64,000 bases of DNA from Albimonas donghaensis (lineage in GTDB: Bacteria; Pseudomonadota; Alphaproteobacteria; Rhodobacterales; Rhodobacteraceae), in NCBI RefSeq assembly GCF_900106695.1, contig NZ_FNMZ01000004.1, positions 124,001-188,000 of the forward strand. The letters are read 5' to 3'. Below the pieces are notes generated by a model. It was given only the letters and a program-made list of their open reading frames with translations, was not told the origin of the DNA and made no database searches. Numbering within the stretch: position 1 is the stretch's first letter; every line of letters starts with the position of its first letter. Position numbers and translations under genes: made by a program. This document shows positions 17,059-26,096 of the stretch, in pieces.

Positions 17059-17739
17059 ATGGGCCAGACCAGGATGAGCTGGATCGACCGTTTCCCCGGC
17101 CTCTCCCGCCTGCCGCCGGAGGTCCGCGCCGATCTCGAATCCGGGGGAAAGGTCGTCTCCGTCCCCGCCGGCGCCGCGGTCTTCGCGCCCGGCCAGTCGG
17201 CCGACAACCTGCTGCTGCTGCTCGACGGCGTGGTGCGGGTCCAGCAGCGCTCCGACACCGGGCGGGAGGTGACGCTCTACCGCGTCCATGCCGGGGAAAG
17301 CTGCGTGCTGACCACGGCCTGCATGCTCTCGCACGAGGCCTATTCCGCCGACGGGGTGGCGGAGACCGAGGTCTCCGCCGTCGCCATCCCCCGCGCGGTC
17401 TTCGACGACCTGACGGGACGCTCCCCGGTGTTCCGCGCCTTCGTCTTCGCGGCGTATTCCCGGCGCATCGCGGACCTGTTCGCGCTGATCGACGACATCG
17501 TGTTCCAGCGCATGGACGTGCGCCTCGCGGCCCGCCTGCTGGAGCTGGCCGATGCGGACGGCGTGGTCCACGCCACCCACGCCGCCCTGGCGAGCGAGCT
17601 TGGCACGGCGCGCGAGGTCGTCTCCCGCGCGCTGGCCGAGTTCCACCGCCGCGGCTGGGTCGCGCAGGCCCGGGGCGAGGTCCGCCTGCTCGGCGCCGAG
17701 GGTCTGCGCCGGCTGGCCCGCCCCGCCGGAGACCGCTGA
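17059..17739 (+). CDS. Crp/Fnr-family transcriptional regulator
   Basis: A 226-residue regulator: an N-terminal cyclic-nucleotide-binding-like beta-barrel (about 20-130) and a C-terminal winged HTH with THAALASELGTAREVVSRALAEFHRRGW. No N-terminal Fe-S cysteine cluster as in FNR is present. Instead the barrel has GESCVLTTACML with two cysteines seven residues apart, which could sense redox or thiol state. It lies just behind cydX and before a DUF2892 gene. Palindromes that could be its sites precede cydA and the DUF2892 gene. AAAGGGGG at 17044-17050 supports the ATG at 17059; a GTG at 17041 and an ATG at 17074 are alternatives. Confidence 0.9.
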   Translation: MGQTRMSWIDRFPGLSRLPPEVRADLESGGKVVSVPAGAAVFAPGQSADNLLLLLDGVVRVQQRSDTGREVTLYRVHAGESCVLTTACMLSHEAYSADGVAETEVSAVAIPRAVFDDLTGRSPVFRAFVFAAYSRRIADLFALIDDIVFQRMDVRLAARLLELADADGVVHATHAALASELGTAREVVSRALAEFHRRGWVAQARGEVRLLGAEGLRRLARPAGDR

Positions 17740-17756
17740 GCCCCCGGCGTCAGGTT

Positions 17757-17773
17757 CGGTGACTTGGTCACCG
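17757..17773. promoter_or_regulatory. Palindromic operator before the DUF2892 gene
   Basis: CGGTGAC-TTG-GTCACCG is a perfect 7-bp inverted repeat, identical in both arms to the site before cydA. It lies 55 bp before the DUF2892 start codon, a spacing suitable for activation by a Crp/Fnr protein. Confidence 0.7.
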
Positions 17774-17828
17774 TGTCCGACTCGTTCCCCGTGCGATGAC
17801 CCTTCGCACAGGTTCCGAGGAGGACGTC

Positions 17829-18038
17829 ATGACCCGCAACATGGGCGCCATCGACCGCGCCATCCGCATCATCGCCGCCGTCGCGCTGCTCTACGCGGCT
17901 TTCGCCACCGATCTGACGGGAGGCGGGCTGGTCCAGGTCGCCGCCGTGCTGGTGGCGGCGGTGTTCGCGCTGACCGCCGCGGCCGGGCACTGCCCGCTTT
18001 ACCGGATCGTCGGGTTGCGCACCTGCCGCCGCGGCTGA
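17829..18038 (+). CDS. DUF2892 (YgaP-like) membrane protein
   Basis: A 69-residue inner-membrane protein. NMGAIDRAIRIIAAVALLY begins the DUF2892 signature, two hydrophobic segments follow, and the end GHCPLYRIVGLRTC contains the conserved cysteine pair. The same module is fused to rhodanese in YgaP, which links it to sulfur/thiol handling. The ATG at 17829 follows GAGGAC; an earlier frame start at 17796 has no ribosome site. It shares the cydA-type palindrome upstream. Confidence 0.87.
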   Translation: MTRNMGAIDRAIRIIAAVALLYAAFATDLTGGGLVQVAAVLVAAVFALTAAAGHCPLYRIVGLRTCRRG

Positions 18039-18535
18039 TCCGCCCGCGCCCGCGCCCCGGACGCGCCGTCCCCCTGCGGTCGGCGCGCCCGGATCAGGTC
18101 CGGCGGCGTCCTGCCGTCGGCCCGCCCGTCCGGCGCCCCGTCGACAGGGACGGCCGCCGCCAGCCGCAGGCCTCGCGCGCCTCGGAGAAGCGCGGCGCGA
18201 CCATGTTCCTGCGCAGCCTGCCGGGGATCGTCTTCTTCCCCCCTTTTGACGTCAGCACTCATTTCGCCATCCCGCGCGTCCCTCTCGCGCATCCGGACCG
18301 CCCCGCGGGAGGGTGGCGCAGGGCGCGGGATTTTCGGGACGGCCGGGGCGCCCGGGCTGGCCCGCGGGCCGAACCTGCGGCAATGCTGGCCATGCCAAAA
18401 CCCGCCGGCTTGGCTAGCATCGACGGAGCGAACGCCAGATTTCTCCGCGACGCGCGCCCCCGCATCCCGGGCGGCGCCGGCGTCCCCGCCCCCCGGCCCG
18501 GGCCGCCGCCCGGACCCACGACAGACGGAAATCCG
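18039..18535. other. Intergenic region before the amidase gene
   Basis: 497 bp without a credible gene on either strand. A TTTTGACGTCAG at 18243-18254 is a possible -35 element for the amidase, but no matching -10 is obvious. No strong hairpin or repeat is seen. Confidence 0.45.
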
Positions 18536-20011
18536 ATGACGGTTCTGAGTTGGGACGAATGGTCCGCCCGCGACGGCCTGGGACTGGCCGAACTGGTCCG
18601 CGCCGGCGACGCGACGCCCGAGGAGCTGGCCGCCCAGGCCGCCGAGGGCTGCGCGCGGGTCGACCCCGAGATCCGCGGCGTGGTCGAGCTGTTCGAGGAC
18701 GCCGTCGCCGACGCCTCCGTCAACGGCGCCGACCCCGCGGGCCTGTTCGCGGGCATCCCCTTCGGGCTCAAGGACCTCGGCCCCACGCTGGCGGGACGGC
18801 TGCAGGAACAGGGCTCGTTCTACATGGAGGAAAACCGCCCCGTCGCGGACGCCTTCCTGACCTCGAAGATGAAAGCCGCCGGGCTCAACATCATCGCCCG
18901 CACCACGACGCCGGAATTCGGCTGCTGCAGTTCGGCCGAGAACCCCGCGCTCTACGTCACCCGCAACCCGTGGAACACGGATTACACCTCCTGCGGGTCC
19001 TCGGCGGGCTCGGCCGTGCTCACCGCCGCGGGGGCGCTGCCGATGGCGCATGGCACCGATGGCGGCGGCTCGATCCGCATTCCCGCGGGGGTCTGCGGGC
19101 TGGTGGGGCTGAAGGCCTCGCGGGGGACGTTCTCGGTGGCGCCCTACGCCTCGGACCTCGCGGCGCCGGTCTCCACCCAGGGTTGCCTCACCCGCTCGGT
19201 GCGCGACACGGCGGCCTTCGCCGACGCCTGCCGGGGCGGGGCGCCGGGGGAATACATGCCCTACTGGTCCCCCGAAATCCCCTTCCTCACCCAGATCGAG
19301 CGCGACCCGGAACCGCTGAAGATCGCCGTTTCCCACGAATGGGGGCCCTACAAGGCCACCCCCCATATCGCGGCGGAGCTGGAGCGGGTCGCCAGGATGT
19401 TCGAGGCGCTCGGCCATCACGTCGAATGGCAGGCGCCCAAGGTGGATCTCGAACGCGCCTACGCCGCCCAGACCACCTGCTACATCACCCAGTTCGCGCA
19501 GACCGTGAACAACCTTCTGCGCGCCCGCGGGATCGCCTCGCCGCCGCCCGACCTGATCGAGCCCATGAACATCCGCATCTGGGAGGCGGGCAAGGACGCC
19601 TCCTTCACCGAGCGGTCGGACATGCAGCTCGCCTTCAACGACACCTCCCGCGCCTTCGGGGCGTTCTTCGAGGAATGGGACGTGATCCTGACCCCGATCA
19701 CCGCGCGTGAGACGCCGCGGATCGGGACCATGGAATACCTCACCCGCACCGACGAGCCTTCGCCCCACGCCTGGTTCGAGAACCTGTGGGGCTTCTTCGC
19801 CTACACGCCGCTGAACAACCTGTGCGGCACGCCGGGGATCTCCCTGCCTATGGCGCGCCACGCCAACGGGCTGCCGCTGGGGATGCATCTGCAGACCCGG
19901 CAGGGCGGGGACGGGCTGCTGCTGCAGCTCGCGGCCCAGGTGGAACGCTCGCTGGGCGGCGACTGGCACGGCGGCGCGAAACCCGCCGTGCATGTGGGCG
20001 CGGCAGGCTGA
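18536..20011 (+). CDS. Amidase-signature family hydrolase
   Basis: A 491-residue amidase with the Ser-cisSer-Lys triad. The lysine is in FGLKDLG (about residue 80), the cis-serine in TSCGSSAGSAV (about 157) and the nucleophilic serine in DGGGSIRIPAGVCGLVGLKAS. Substrates of this family range from small amides to Glu-tRNA-Gln; with no gatB or gatC nearby, a catabolic amidase is more likely. The ORF is open from 17552, but MTVLSWDEWSARDG at 18536 gives the family-like N-terminus. It converges on the ars operon. Confidence 0.9.
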   Translation: MTVLSWDEWSARDGLGLAELVRAGDATPEELAAQAAEGCARVDPEIRGVVELFEDAVADASVNGADPAGLFAGIPFGLKDLGPTLAGRLQEQGSFYMEENRPVADAFLTSKMKAAGLNIIARTTTPEFGCCSSAENPALYVTRNPWNTDYTSCGSSAGSAVLTAAGALPMAHGTDGGGSIRIPAGVCGLVGLKASRGTFSVAPYASDLAAPVSTQGCLTRSVRDTAAFADACRGGAPGEYMPYWSPEIPFLTQIERDPEPLKIAVSHEWGPYKATPHIAAELERVARMFEALGHHVEWQAPKVDLERAYAAQTTCYITQFAQTVNNLLRARGIASPPPDLIEPMNIRIWEAGKDASFTERSDMQLAFNDTSRAFGAFFEEWDVILTPITARETPRIGTMEYLTRTDEPSPHAWFENLWGFFAYTPLNNLCGTPGISLPMARHANGLPLGMHLQTRQGGDGLLLQLAAQVERSLGGDWHGGAKPAVHVGAAG

Positions 20012-20059
20012 AGGCGGCGGCAGGCTGAAGGCGGCGGGGGGCGCCGCCGCCCCCCCGCG

Positions 20060-20773
20060 TCAAAGCCGGGACTGGTTGACCCGCTGGGAGGTCTTCTCCG
20101 CGCTCTCCACCCGCTCCGAATAGCGGTCCGTCAGCGCGGCGGAGCGGGCGCGGGTCATCCAGGTGAACTTCATCAGCTCCTCGCACACGTCGACCAGCCG
20201 CAGATAGAGCGGCGAGGCCCGCATGCGCAGGTCGTCGTCGAACTCGTCCCAGGCGCGGGGGACGGAGGACTGGTTGGGGATGGTGACCATCCGCATCCAC
20301 CGCCCCAGAATGCGCATCTGGTTGACCGCGTTGAAGCTTTGCGACCCGCCGCTGACCTGCGCCAGCCCCAGCGTCTTGCCCTGCGTCGGGCGCACGCCCC
20401 CCGTCGCCAGCGGGATCCAGTCGATCTGGGCCTTCATGATGCCGGTCATGGCGCCATGCCGCTCGGGCGAGACCCAGAGCATCCCCTCGGACCAGATCGC
20501 CAGGTCCCGAAGCTCCCGCACCCTTGGATGCGAGGGGTCGGCGTCGTCGGGCAAGGGCAGCCCGCTGGGATCGAAGCGCCGCACCTCGGCCCCGAACCAG
20601 GTCAGCAGCCGCTCCGCCTCGTCGCCCACCCCGCGCGAGAAGGACCGCGCCCGGACCGAGCCGTGCAGGATCAGCAGGCGCGGCCTGTGGCCGGGATCGT
20701 CCGGCGCGGCGTAGAGCGTGGGGTCGATGGGGCGAAGCTGCTCGGGGTCGATATGGGGCAGGCCGTCGATCAT
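20060..20773 (-). CDS. arsH: ArsH, NADPH-dependent FMN oxidoreductase
   Basis: ArsH oxidises trivalent organoarsenicals to less toxic pentavalent forms. 237 residues with the flavodoxin-like FMN site [20 protein letters not shown] and the ArsH-specific [17 protein letters not shown] and [17 protein letters not shown]. The ATG at 20773 ([13 protein letters not shown]) is the family start; upstream in-frame sequence encodes the Pro/Arg repeat of the 20803-20880 array. It is the last gene of the arsRC-gap-arsJ-arsH series, separated from arsJ by the tandem array. Confidence 0.95.
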   Translation of the reverse strand: MIDGLPHIDPEQLRPIDPTLYAAPDDPGHRPRLLILHGSVRARSFSRGVGDEAERLLTWFGAEVRRFDPSGLPLPDDADPSHPRVRELRDLAIWSEGMLWVSPERHGAMTGIMKAQIDWIPLATGGVRPTQGKTLGLAQVSGGSQSFNAVNQMRILGRWMRMVTIPNQSSVPRAWDEFDDDLRMRASPLYLRLVDVCEELMKFTWMTRARSAALTDRYSERVESAEKTSQRVNQSRL

Positions 20774-20802
20774 GCGCGGCGTCTCTCCTTGTTCGAGGTC
20801 AG

Positions 20803-20880
20803 GGGGTCGGGTCGTTCGGGGTCGGGTCGTTCGGGGCCGGGTCGTTCGGGGGGGGACGTTCGGGGGGGACGTTCGGGGGG
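20803..20880. repeat. Five-copy 13-15-bp tandem array inside the ars operon
   Basis: The core GTCGTTC/GACGTTC begins at 20811, 20826, 20841, 20855 and 20868, giving periods of 15, 15, 14 and 13 bp. The sequence between is G-rich. It fills much of the gap between arsJ and arsH and would be part of the transcript. Confidence 0.85.
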
Positions 20881-20959
20881 CGGCAACGGCGGAACGGCGC
20901 GCCGGCGCGCACCGTTCCATGGCGGGCGGCCGGGGCGGGCCGCGAGGGAGGGGGCCGGA

Positions 20960-22246
20960 TCAGGCCGCGACGGGCGTCGCCGTCTCGGGCCGCAGGCGCC
21001 CGGAGGCGAGCGCCGACAGCGCCACCAGCGCCGTGGCGGTCCCCAGCATCAGCGCCAGCCCGCCCAGCTGATAGGTCAGCCCCGACAGCACCGTGCCCAG
21101 CAACCGCCCCCCGGCATTGGCCATGTAGTAGAAGCCCACGTCCATGGTCACCCGCTCGGCCTTCGAAAAGGCGAGGATCAGGTAGGAATGCAGCGAGGAG
21201 TTCACCGCGAACACCGCGCCGAAGGCCAGCAGCCCCGCCACCAGCGTCAGGGTCAGCCACAGCGCGGGCCCGGACGAGGCCAGCGCGGCCAGCGTCAGCG
21301 CCGCGGGCACGGCCGCCAGCGCCCAGGCCCAGCCGCGGGCCGCGCCGATCAGCTCCGCCTCCGGCCTGCGGGCGGCGCGCAGAAGGCGCGGGGCCGCCGC
21401 CTGCACGCCGCCGTAAAGGATCACCCAGACCGCCATGAAGGTTCCGATCAGGAAGAAGGCGGCGCGCTCCTCCATCCCCGCCTGCTCGGCCAGCACGGCG
21501 TGGAAATAGATCGGGATGCCCACCACGAACCACACGTCCCGCGCGCCGAACAGACACACCCGCGCCGCGCTCAGCCAGTTGACGTTGGCGGACTTGGAGA
21601 ACACCTCCGAGAACTTGGCCCCCTTGCGCCCGCGCGGCAGTCCCGGCGGCATGAAGACCAGCACCGCCACCAGGATCGCGGCCAGCGCCGCCGCCATGCC
21701 CAGCACCGCCCCGACGAAGCCGACGACGCCCAGCAGCGCCGCCCCCAGCAGGAAGCCGAGCCCCTTCACCGCGTTCTTGGAGCCGGTCAGCGCCGCCACC
21801 CAGCGGAACAGCCCGCCTTCGCCCGAAGGCGCCAGCAGCTTCACCGCGGATTTCGAGGACATCTTGGCCAGGTCCTTGGCCACCCCGCTCGCGCCCTGCA
21901 CCGCCATCACGAAGGCGACGGAGACGCCCACCGCCCAGTCCGGGTCCAGCTGCGCCAGCGCCACCAGCGCCGCCACCTGGATGCCCAGCCCCGCGTAAAG
22001 CGTCGAGGTCAGCCCGAACCGCGCCGCGATCCAGCCGGCGCAGAGATTGGTGACCATCCCCGCGATCTCGTAGAGCACGAACAGATAGGCCAGCTGCACC
22101 GGGCTGAAGCCCAGCGTGTGGAAATGCAGCAGCACCAGCATCCGCAGCGCGCCGTCGGTGAGCATGAAGGCCCAGTAGGCCGCCGTCACCGCGATATAGG
22201 CGGACAGGCCCTCGGGCCGGGCCTTGGGCGCGCCCGCCCCGCTCAT
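20960..22246 (-). CDS. arsJ: ArsJ, organoarsenical efflux permease (MFS)
   Basis: ArsJ exports 1-arseno-3-phosphoglycerate. The 428-residue protein has about 12 membrane helices and ArsJ landmarks: [27 protein letters not shown] at the start (read in pieces), [12 protein letters not shown], and [16 protein letters not shown]. It overlaps the gap gene by 4 bp (ATGA), so the carrier and the enzyme that makes its substrate are translated together. Confidence 0.95.
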   Translation of the reverse strand: MSGAGAPKARPEGLSAYIAVTAAYWAFMLTDGALRMLVLLHFHTLGFSPVQLAYLFVLYEIAGMVTNLCAGWIAARFGLTSTLYAGLGIQVAALVALAQLDPDWAVGVSVAFVMAVQGASGVAKDLAKMSSKSAVKLLAPSGEGGLFRWVAALTGSKNAVKGLGFLLGAALLGVVGFVGAVLGMAAALAAILVAVLVFMPPGLPRGRKGAKFSEVFSKSANVNWLSAARVCLFGARDVWFVVGIPIYFHAVLAEQAGMEERAAFFLIGTFMAVWVILYGGVQAAAPRLLRAARRPEAELIGAARGWAWALAAVPAALTLAALASSGPALWLTLTLVAGLLAFGAVFAVNSSLHSYLILAFSKAERVTMDVGFYYMANAGGRLLGTVLSGLTYQLGGLALMLGTATALVALSALASGRLRPETATPVAA

Positions 22247-23241
22247 CGCGCCCGCCCCGCCATCAGCGCCACGTCGACCAGCCGGTGCGCATAGCCCATC
22301 TCGTTGTCATACCACGCGTAGATCTTGGCCTGCGTGCCGTTGACCACCATCGTCGACGGCCCGTCCACGATCGAGGACCGCGTGTCGTTGGTGTAGTCGG
22401 CGGAGACCAACGGCCGGGTCTCGTATCCCAGGATCCCCTTCAGCAGCCCGTCGGCGGCGGCCTTGAACAGGGCGTTGAGCTCCTCCACCGAGGTCTCGCG
22501 CTCCAGCTCGAACACGCAGTCGGTCAGCGAGGCGTTGAGCAGCGGCACCCGCACCGCGTGGCCGTTCAGCCGCCCCGTCAGCTCCGGATAGATCAGCGTG
22601 ATCGCGGTGGCCGAGCCGGTGGTCGTCGGCACCAGCGAATTCAGCGCCGAGCGCGCGCGCCGCAGGTCCTTGGCCGGCCGGTCCACGATGGTCTGGGTGT
22701 TGGTCACGTCATGGATCGTGGTGATCGAGCCGTGCCGGATCCCGATCGCCTCATGCACCACCTTCACCACCGGGGCGAGGCAGTTGGTGGTGCAGCTCGC
22801 CGCGGTCAGGATGCGGTGAATCTCCGGGTCGTAGGTCGCGTCGTTGACCCCGTAGACGATATTGGCCGTCGGCCCGTCCTTGACCGGGGCCGAGACCACG
22901 ACCCGCTTCACCCCGGCCTCGAAATAGGGGGCGAGCGCCGCCTCCGACTTGAAGACGCCGGTGCAGTCGATGACCACGTCCACGCCCTCCAGCGGCAGGG
23001 CGCGCAGGTCGCGCGTCCCGATGAAGGGCAGGCGCCTGCCGTCGATGGTCACGCTCCCGGCGTCATGGGCGAACTCCGCCGCCCAGCGCCCGTGCACCGT
23101 GTCGAATTCCAGCAGATGCGCGTGCATCTCCGGATCCCCGACCGCATCGTTGATCCAGGCGATCTCCGCCCCCCGCTCCAGCAGCGGCTTCAGGGCCAGC
23201 TTGCCGATCCGGCCCAGCCCGTTCAGCGCGTAGACGGTCAT
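22243..23241 (-). CDS. gap: Arsenic-operon glyceraldehyde-3-phosphate dehydrogenase
   Basis: 332 residues with the GAPDH nucleotide-binding start [16 protein letters not shown] and the catalytic cysteine in [15 protein letters not shown] (about residue 150). In ArsJ operons this enzyme accepts arsenate in place of phosphate and forms 1-arseno-3-phosphoglycerate, which ArsJ expels. Overlap by 4 bp with both neighbours supports that job rather than central glycolysis. Confidence 0.93.
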   Translation of the reverse strand: MTVYALNGLGRIGKLALKPLLERGAEIAWINDAVGDPEMHAHLLEFDTVHGRWAAEFAHDAGSVTIDGRRLPFIGTRDLRALPLEGVDVVIDCTGVFKSEAALAPYFEAGVKRVVVSAPVKDGPTANIVYGVNDATYDPEIHRILTAASCTTNCLAPVVKVVHEAIGIRHGSITTIHDVTNTQTIVDRPAKDLRRARSALNSLVPTTTGSATAITLIYPELTGRLNGHAVRVPLLNASLTDCVFELERETSVEELNALFKAAADGLLKGILGYETRPLVSADYTNDTRSSIVDGPSTMVVNGTQAKIYAWYDNEMGYAHRLVDVALMAGRAR

Positions 23242-24083
23242 GCGGTCTCTCCGGTCGCCTGGCGGCCGATCTCGTCCACCGCGCGCTGCAACGAGATCCG
23301 GTCAAGCGACGCGAAGGGCAGCGCCGCGAAACCCCGGATGCGGTTGGCGAGCGACCCGTAGGCCTGCTGGAAGGCGAGGCTCTTCTCGGCGTCCGTGCCC
23401 TCGGCCTTCACCGGGTCGGGCATGCCCCAATGGGCGCTGACCGGCTGGCCGGGCCAGGCCGGGCATTCCTCGTTCGCCGCCCGGTCGCAGACGGTGAACA
23501 CGAAATCGAAGCCCGGCGCGTCGGCCCCCTGGAATTCGGAGACGTTCTTGGCGCGCAGGCGCGACACGCCATGGCCGTTGCGCTCCAGCACCTCCAGCGC
23601 GAAGGGGTTGAGCTCGGATCGCGGCAGGGTTCCGGCGGAGAACGCCTCGAACCGGTCGCCGGCCTCCTTGCGCAGGATCGACTCGGCGAAGATCGAGCGG
23701 GCGGAATTGCCGGTGCAGATGAACAGGACCTTGTAGGGCGTCGCGGACATGGGTCTGGGTTCCGGGTTCAGGCTGGGAAAGGCGGGGGCGCAAAGCTCCA
23801 GGCGCCCGCGGCAACAGTCGAGCAGGAGATAATCGAAGCTCCGTCGCGTCTCCGTCATGTCGATGGCGTATCGAAGCGACGTGCCGGCGCGTTCCTGGCT
23901 CACCAGCCCGGCCTGCATCAGGGCCGCGAGATAGGCCGAGAGCGTCGAGGACTTGAGCCCCAGCGCCTCCGCCAGCTCCCCCGCCGGCACCCGGTCGGGA
24001 TAGCGGCGCATGAGCAGGCGGAACACGGCCAGCCGCTGCGGATGGCCGAGGGTGGCGAGCCGATCTGCGATTTCTTTCTCCAT
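23238..24083 (-). CDS. ArsR-ArsC fusion: arsenic repressor joined to arsenate reductase
   Basis: A single 281-residue frame. Residues 1-90 are an ArsR winged HTH ([16 protein letters not shown] ... [27 protein letters not shown]), followed by the thiol-rich [13 protein letters not shown], a likely As(III) site. From about 113 it is a low-molecular-weight phosphatase-type arsenate reductase with the CX5R loop in [10 protein letters not shown] and a later [14 protein letters not shown]. The fusion links sensing to reduction. No clear ribosome site precedes the ATG, and an inverted repeat overlaps it, so translation may be leaderless. First gene of the ars operon. Confidence 0.93.
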   Translation of the reverse strand: MEKEIADRLATLGHPQRLAVFRLLMRRYPDRVPAGELAEALGLKSSTLSAYLAALMQAGLVSQERAGTSLRYAIDMTETRRSFDYLLLDCCRGRLELCAPAFPSLNPEPRPMSATPYKVLFICTGNSARSIFAESILRKEAGDRFEAFSAGTLPRSELNPFALEVLERNGHGVSRLRAKNVSEFQGADAPGFDFVFTVCDRAANEECPAWPGQPVSAHWGMPDPVKAEGTDAEKSLAFQQAYGSLANRIRGFAALPFASLDRISLQRAVDEIGRQATGETA

Positions 24084-24104
24084 ATTTCATGAATATCCGA
24101 AATA
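24083..24104. promoter_or_regulatory. Candidate ArsR operator at the ars operon start
   Basis: TATTTC-N10-GAAATA is a 6-bp inverted repeat in a short AT-rich island, touching the start codon of the arsR-arsC gene. Position and AT-rich dyad form suit autorepression by its ArsR domain. This is inference from sequence only. Confidence 0.6.
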
Positions 24105-24353
24105 ATGCCCTGCCGAAAGCCCGAAACGGCGGTGTCGCGAACTCTTCACAAACCCGCCGCCGCGCCTCCCGCAGCGCGACCATTCGGCCCGCCCCGGCCC
24201 GATTGCCGCCCGCCCGCGCGGCCCGCATAGTTCGGCTTTCCGACGCGCGCCCGGCCCGGTCCCCACGCCGTTTCGCCCTCCGCGCGCCTCCCGTCTCCGG
24301 GCCCCAGGCGGCCCCCGAACCGCGCGGGCCGCCCCTGCGCAGGAGATCCCCGA

Positions 24354-25949
24354 ATGAGCGACATGTTCGACGTCATCGTCGTCGGCGCCGGGTCCGCCGG
24401 CGCGGCGCTGGCCGGGCGGCTGTCGGAGGATCCGGGGATCCGGGTCCTGCTGCTCGAAGCCGGCGCCGACTGGCGCGGCGACGACGTCCCCCATGCCGCC
24501 CGTTCGGCCAACATCTACCCGTTCATGTTCCGCCCCGAGCACCAGGCCGCCTGGCAATGGCCGGGGCTCCGCAGCCGCCGCACCGCGGTGCAGGAGCCCC
24601 GCCACTACTGGCGCGGCCGGGGGCTGGGCGGGTGTTCCCTGGTCAACGCCCAGATCGCCATCTGGGGCGTCGGCGCCGCCTTCGACGCCTGGGCCGAGGC
24701 CGGCTGCGAGGGCTGGTCCGCCGCCGAGGTCCTGCCGCTGTTCGCGCGGATGGAGGACGACCCGGAAATGGCCCATGCCAACCATCACGGCCAGGGCGGC
24801 CCGATCCCCATCCACCGCGCCCCGCAGGACAGCTGGGGCCCCGTCGACAAGGGCCTGCGCGACGCCGCCCTGGCCGCCGGCCATCCCTGGAACCCCGACC
24901 TCAACGCCCCCGACGGCGAGGGCGTGTCCTGCTACCCGATCAACAGCCGCGGCCTGCGCCGGGTGACCACCAATGACGGCTATCTCGACCCGGCCCGCGA
25001 CCGCCCCAACCTGACCATCGTCGGCCAGGCGCTGGTCGACCGGGTGATCCTGGAGGACGGCCGCGCCGTGGGCGTCGAGGCGCTGATCGACGGCGCGCCC
25101 CGCACCTTCCGCGGCCGCGAGACCGTGCTCTGCGCCGGCGCCGTGCATTCGCCGACCATCCTGATGCGCTCGGGTTTCGGCCCGTCCATGCAGCTCCGCG
25201 CCCATGGCATCGAGGTGAAGCGCGAGATGCCGGCCGTCGGGCGCAACTTCATGGACCATCCGATGCTGCGCATCACCCTCCAGCTCAAGCCCGAGCACGC
25301 CACCTCCGACCCCGACCAGCGCCACACCAACTGCTGCGTGACCTATTCCTCCGGTCTGGGCGAGGGCGGGGTCCGCGACATGATCCTGATCGGCTTCAAC
25401 CACCGCAACGACGCCGCCGACGGCGCCCCCGACCCGCGCGGCACGGTGGGCATCGGGCTTTACGACGCGTTCTCGCGGGGCGAGGTCACGCTGGTCTCCG
25501 CCCGCCCCCAGGACGACCCGGTGGTGGAGGAGAACATGCTCTCCGACCCCCGCGACCTGGTGCGGATGCGCGACGGCGTGCGCCGGATGCGCGACATGGC
25601 CCGCCAGCCCGGCCTGCGCGACATCGCCGAGCGGTTCGGGCTGGCCGATTCCGGGGTCAGCCTGGAGGACGCCGCCGCCCTGCCCGACGCCGCGCTCGAC
25701 GCGCTGATCCTGGCCCATGTGGGCGACATCCAGCACGCCGCCGGCACCTGCCGGATGAGCGCGTGGAACGATCGCGAGGGCGTGGTGAACCCGGATCTGG
25801 GCGTGAAGGGCGTGCCGGGGCTGCGGGTGGCCGACGCCTCGATCATGCCGATGGACTGCCGGGCCAACACCCACATGACCTGCGTGATGATCGGCGAATG
25901 GCTGGCCCAGCGCCTGCGGGAAGAGGCCCGCGCCGGCGCCGCCGCCTGA
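24354..25949 (+). CDS. GMC-family FAD oxidoreductase (choline/alcohol dehydrogenase-like)
   Basis: 531 residues with an FAD-binding start (FDVIVVGAGSAGAALAGRL, then LLLEAGAD), the GMC motif RGLGGCSLVNAQIAIWG, and the C-terminal signature HAAGTCRM with VADASIMP and NTHMTCVMIGE. Catalytic histidine is expected in the HAAGTC and NTHMT segments. The family oxidises alcohols such as choline or long-chain alcohols. It is transcribed away from the ars operon and has no functional partner beside it, so the substrate is unknown. A terminator hairpin follows at once. Confidence 0.93.
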   Translation: MSDMFDVIVVGAGSAGAALAGRLSEDPGIRVLLLEAGADWRGDDVPHAARSANIYPFMFRPEHQAAWQWPGLRSRRTAVQEPRHYWRGRGLGGCSLVNAQIAIWGVGAAFDAWAEAGCEGWSAAEVLPLFARMEDDPEMAHANHHGQGGPIPIHRAPQDSWGPVDKGLRDAALAAGHPWNPDLNAPDGEGVSCYPINSRGLRRVTTNDGYLDPARDRPNLTIVGQALVDRVILEDGRAVGVEALIDGAPRTFRGRETVLCAGAVHSPTILMRSGFGPSMQLRAHGIEVKREMPAVGRNFMDHPMLRITLQLKPEHATSDPDQRHTNCCVTYSSGLGEGGVRDMILIGFNHRNDAADGAPDPRGTVGIGLYDAFSRGEVTLVSARPQDDPVVEENMLSDPRDLVRMRDGVRRMRDMARQPGLRDIAERFGLADSGVSLEDAAALPDAALDALILAHVGDIQHAAGTCRMSAWNDREGVVNPDLGVKGVPGLRVADASIMPMDCRANTHMTCVMIGEWLAQRLREEARAGAAA

Positions 25950-25957
25950 CCCTCCCG

Positions 25958-25987
25958 CCGGGCGGGGGGCGCCTCGCCCGCCCGGCG
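25958..25987 (+). terminator. Hairpin terminator after the GMC gene
   Basis: GCCGGGCGGG (25958-25967) and CCCGCCCGGC (25978-25987) are perfect 10-bp arms around a 10-nt loop, 9 bp after the stop. No T-tract follows, so termination may be only partial. Confidence 0.6.
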
Positions 25988-26096
25988 AGGGCTGGCGTTC
26001 CGGCGCCATGCCCGGGATAATCGTCAGAACCGGACACCCCTCGTCGCCGCGGCGTCAGCGGCGACGGACGGACATGCAGGACAGGGAGGCGGCCCG

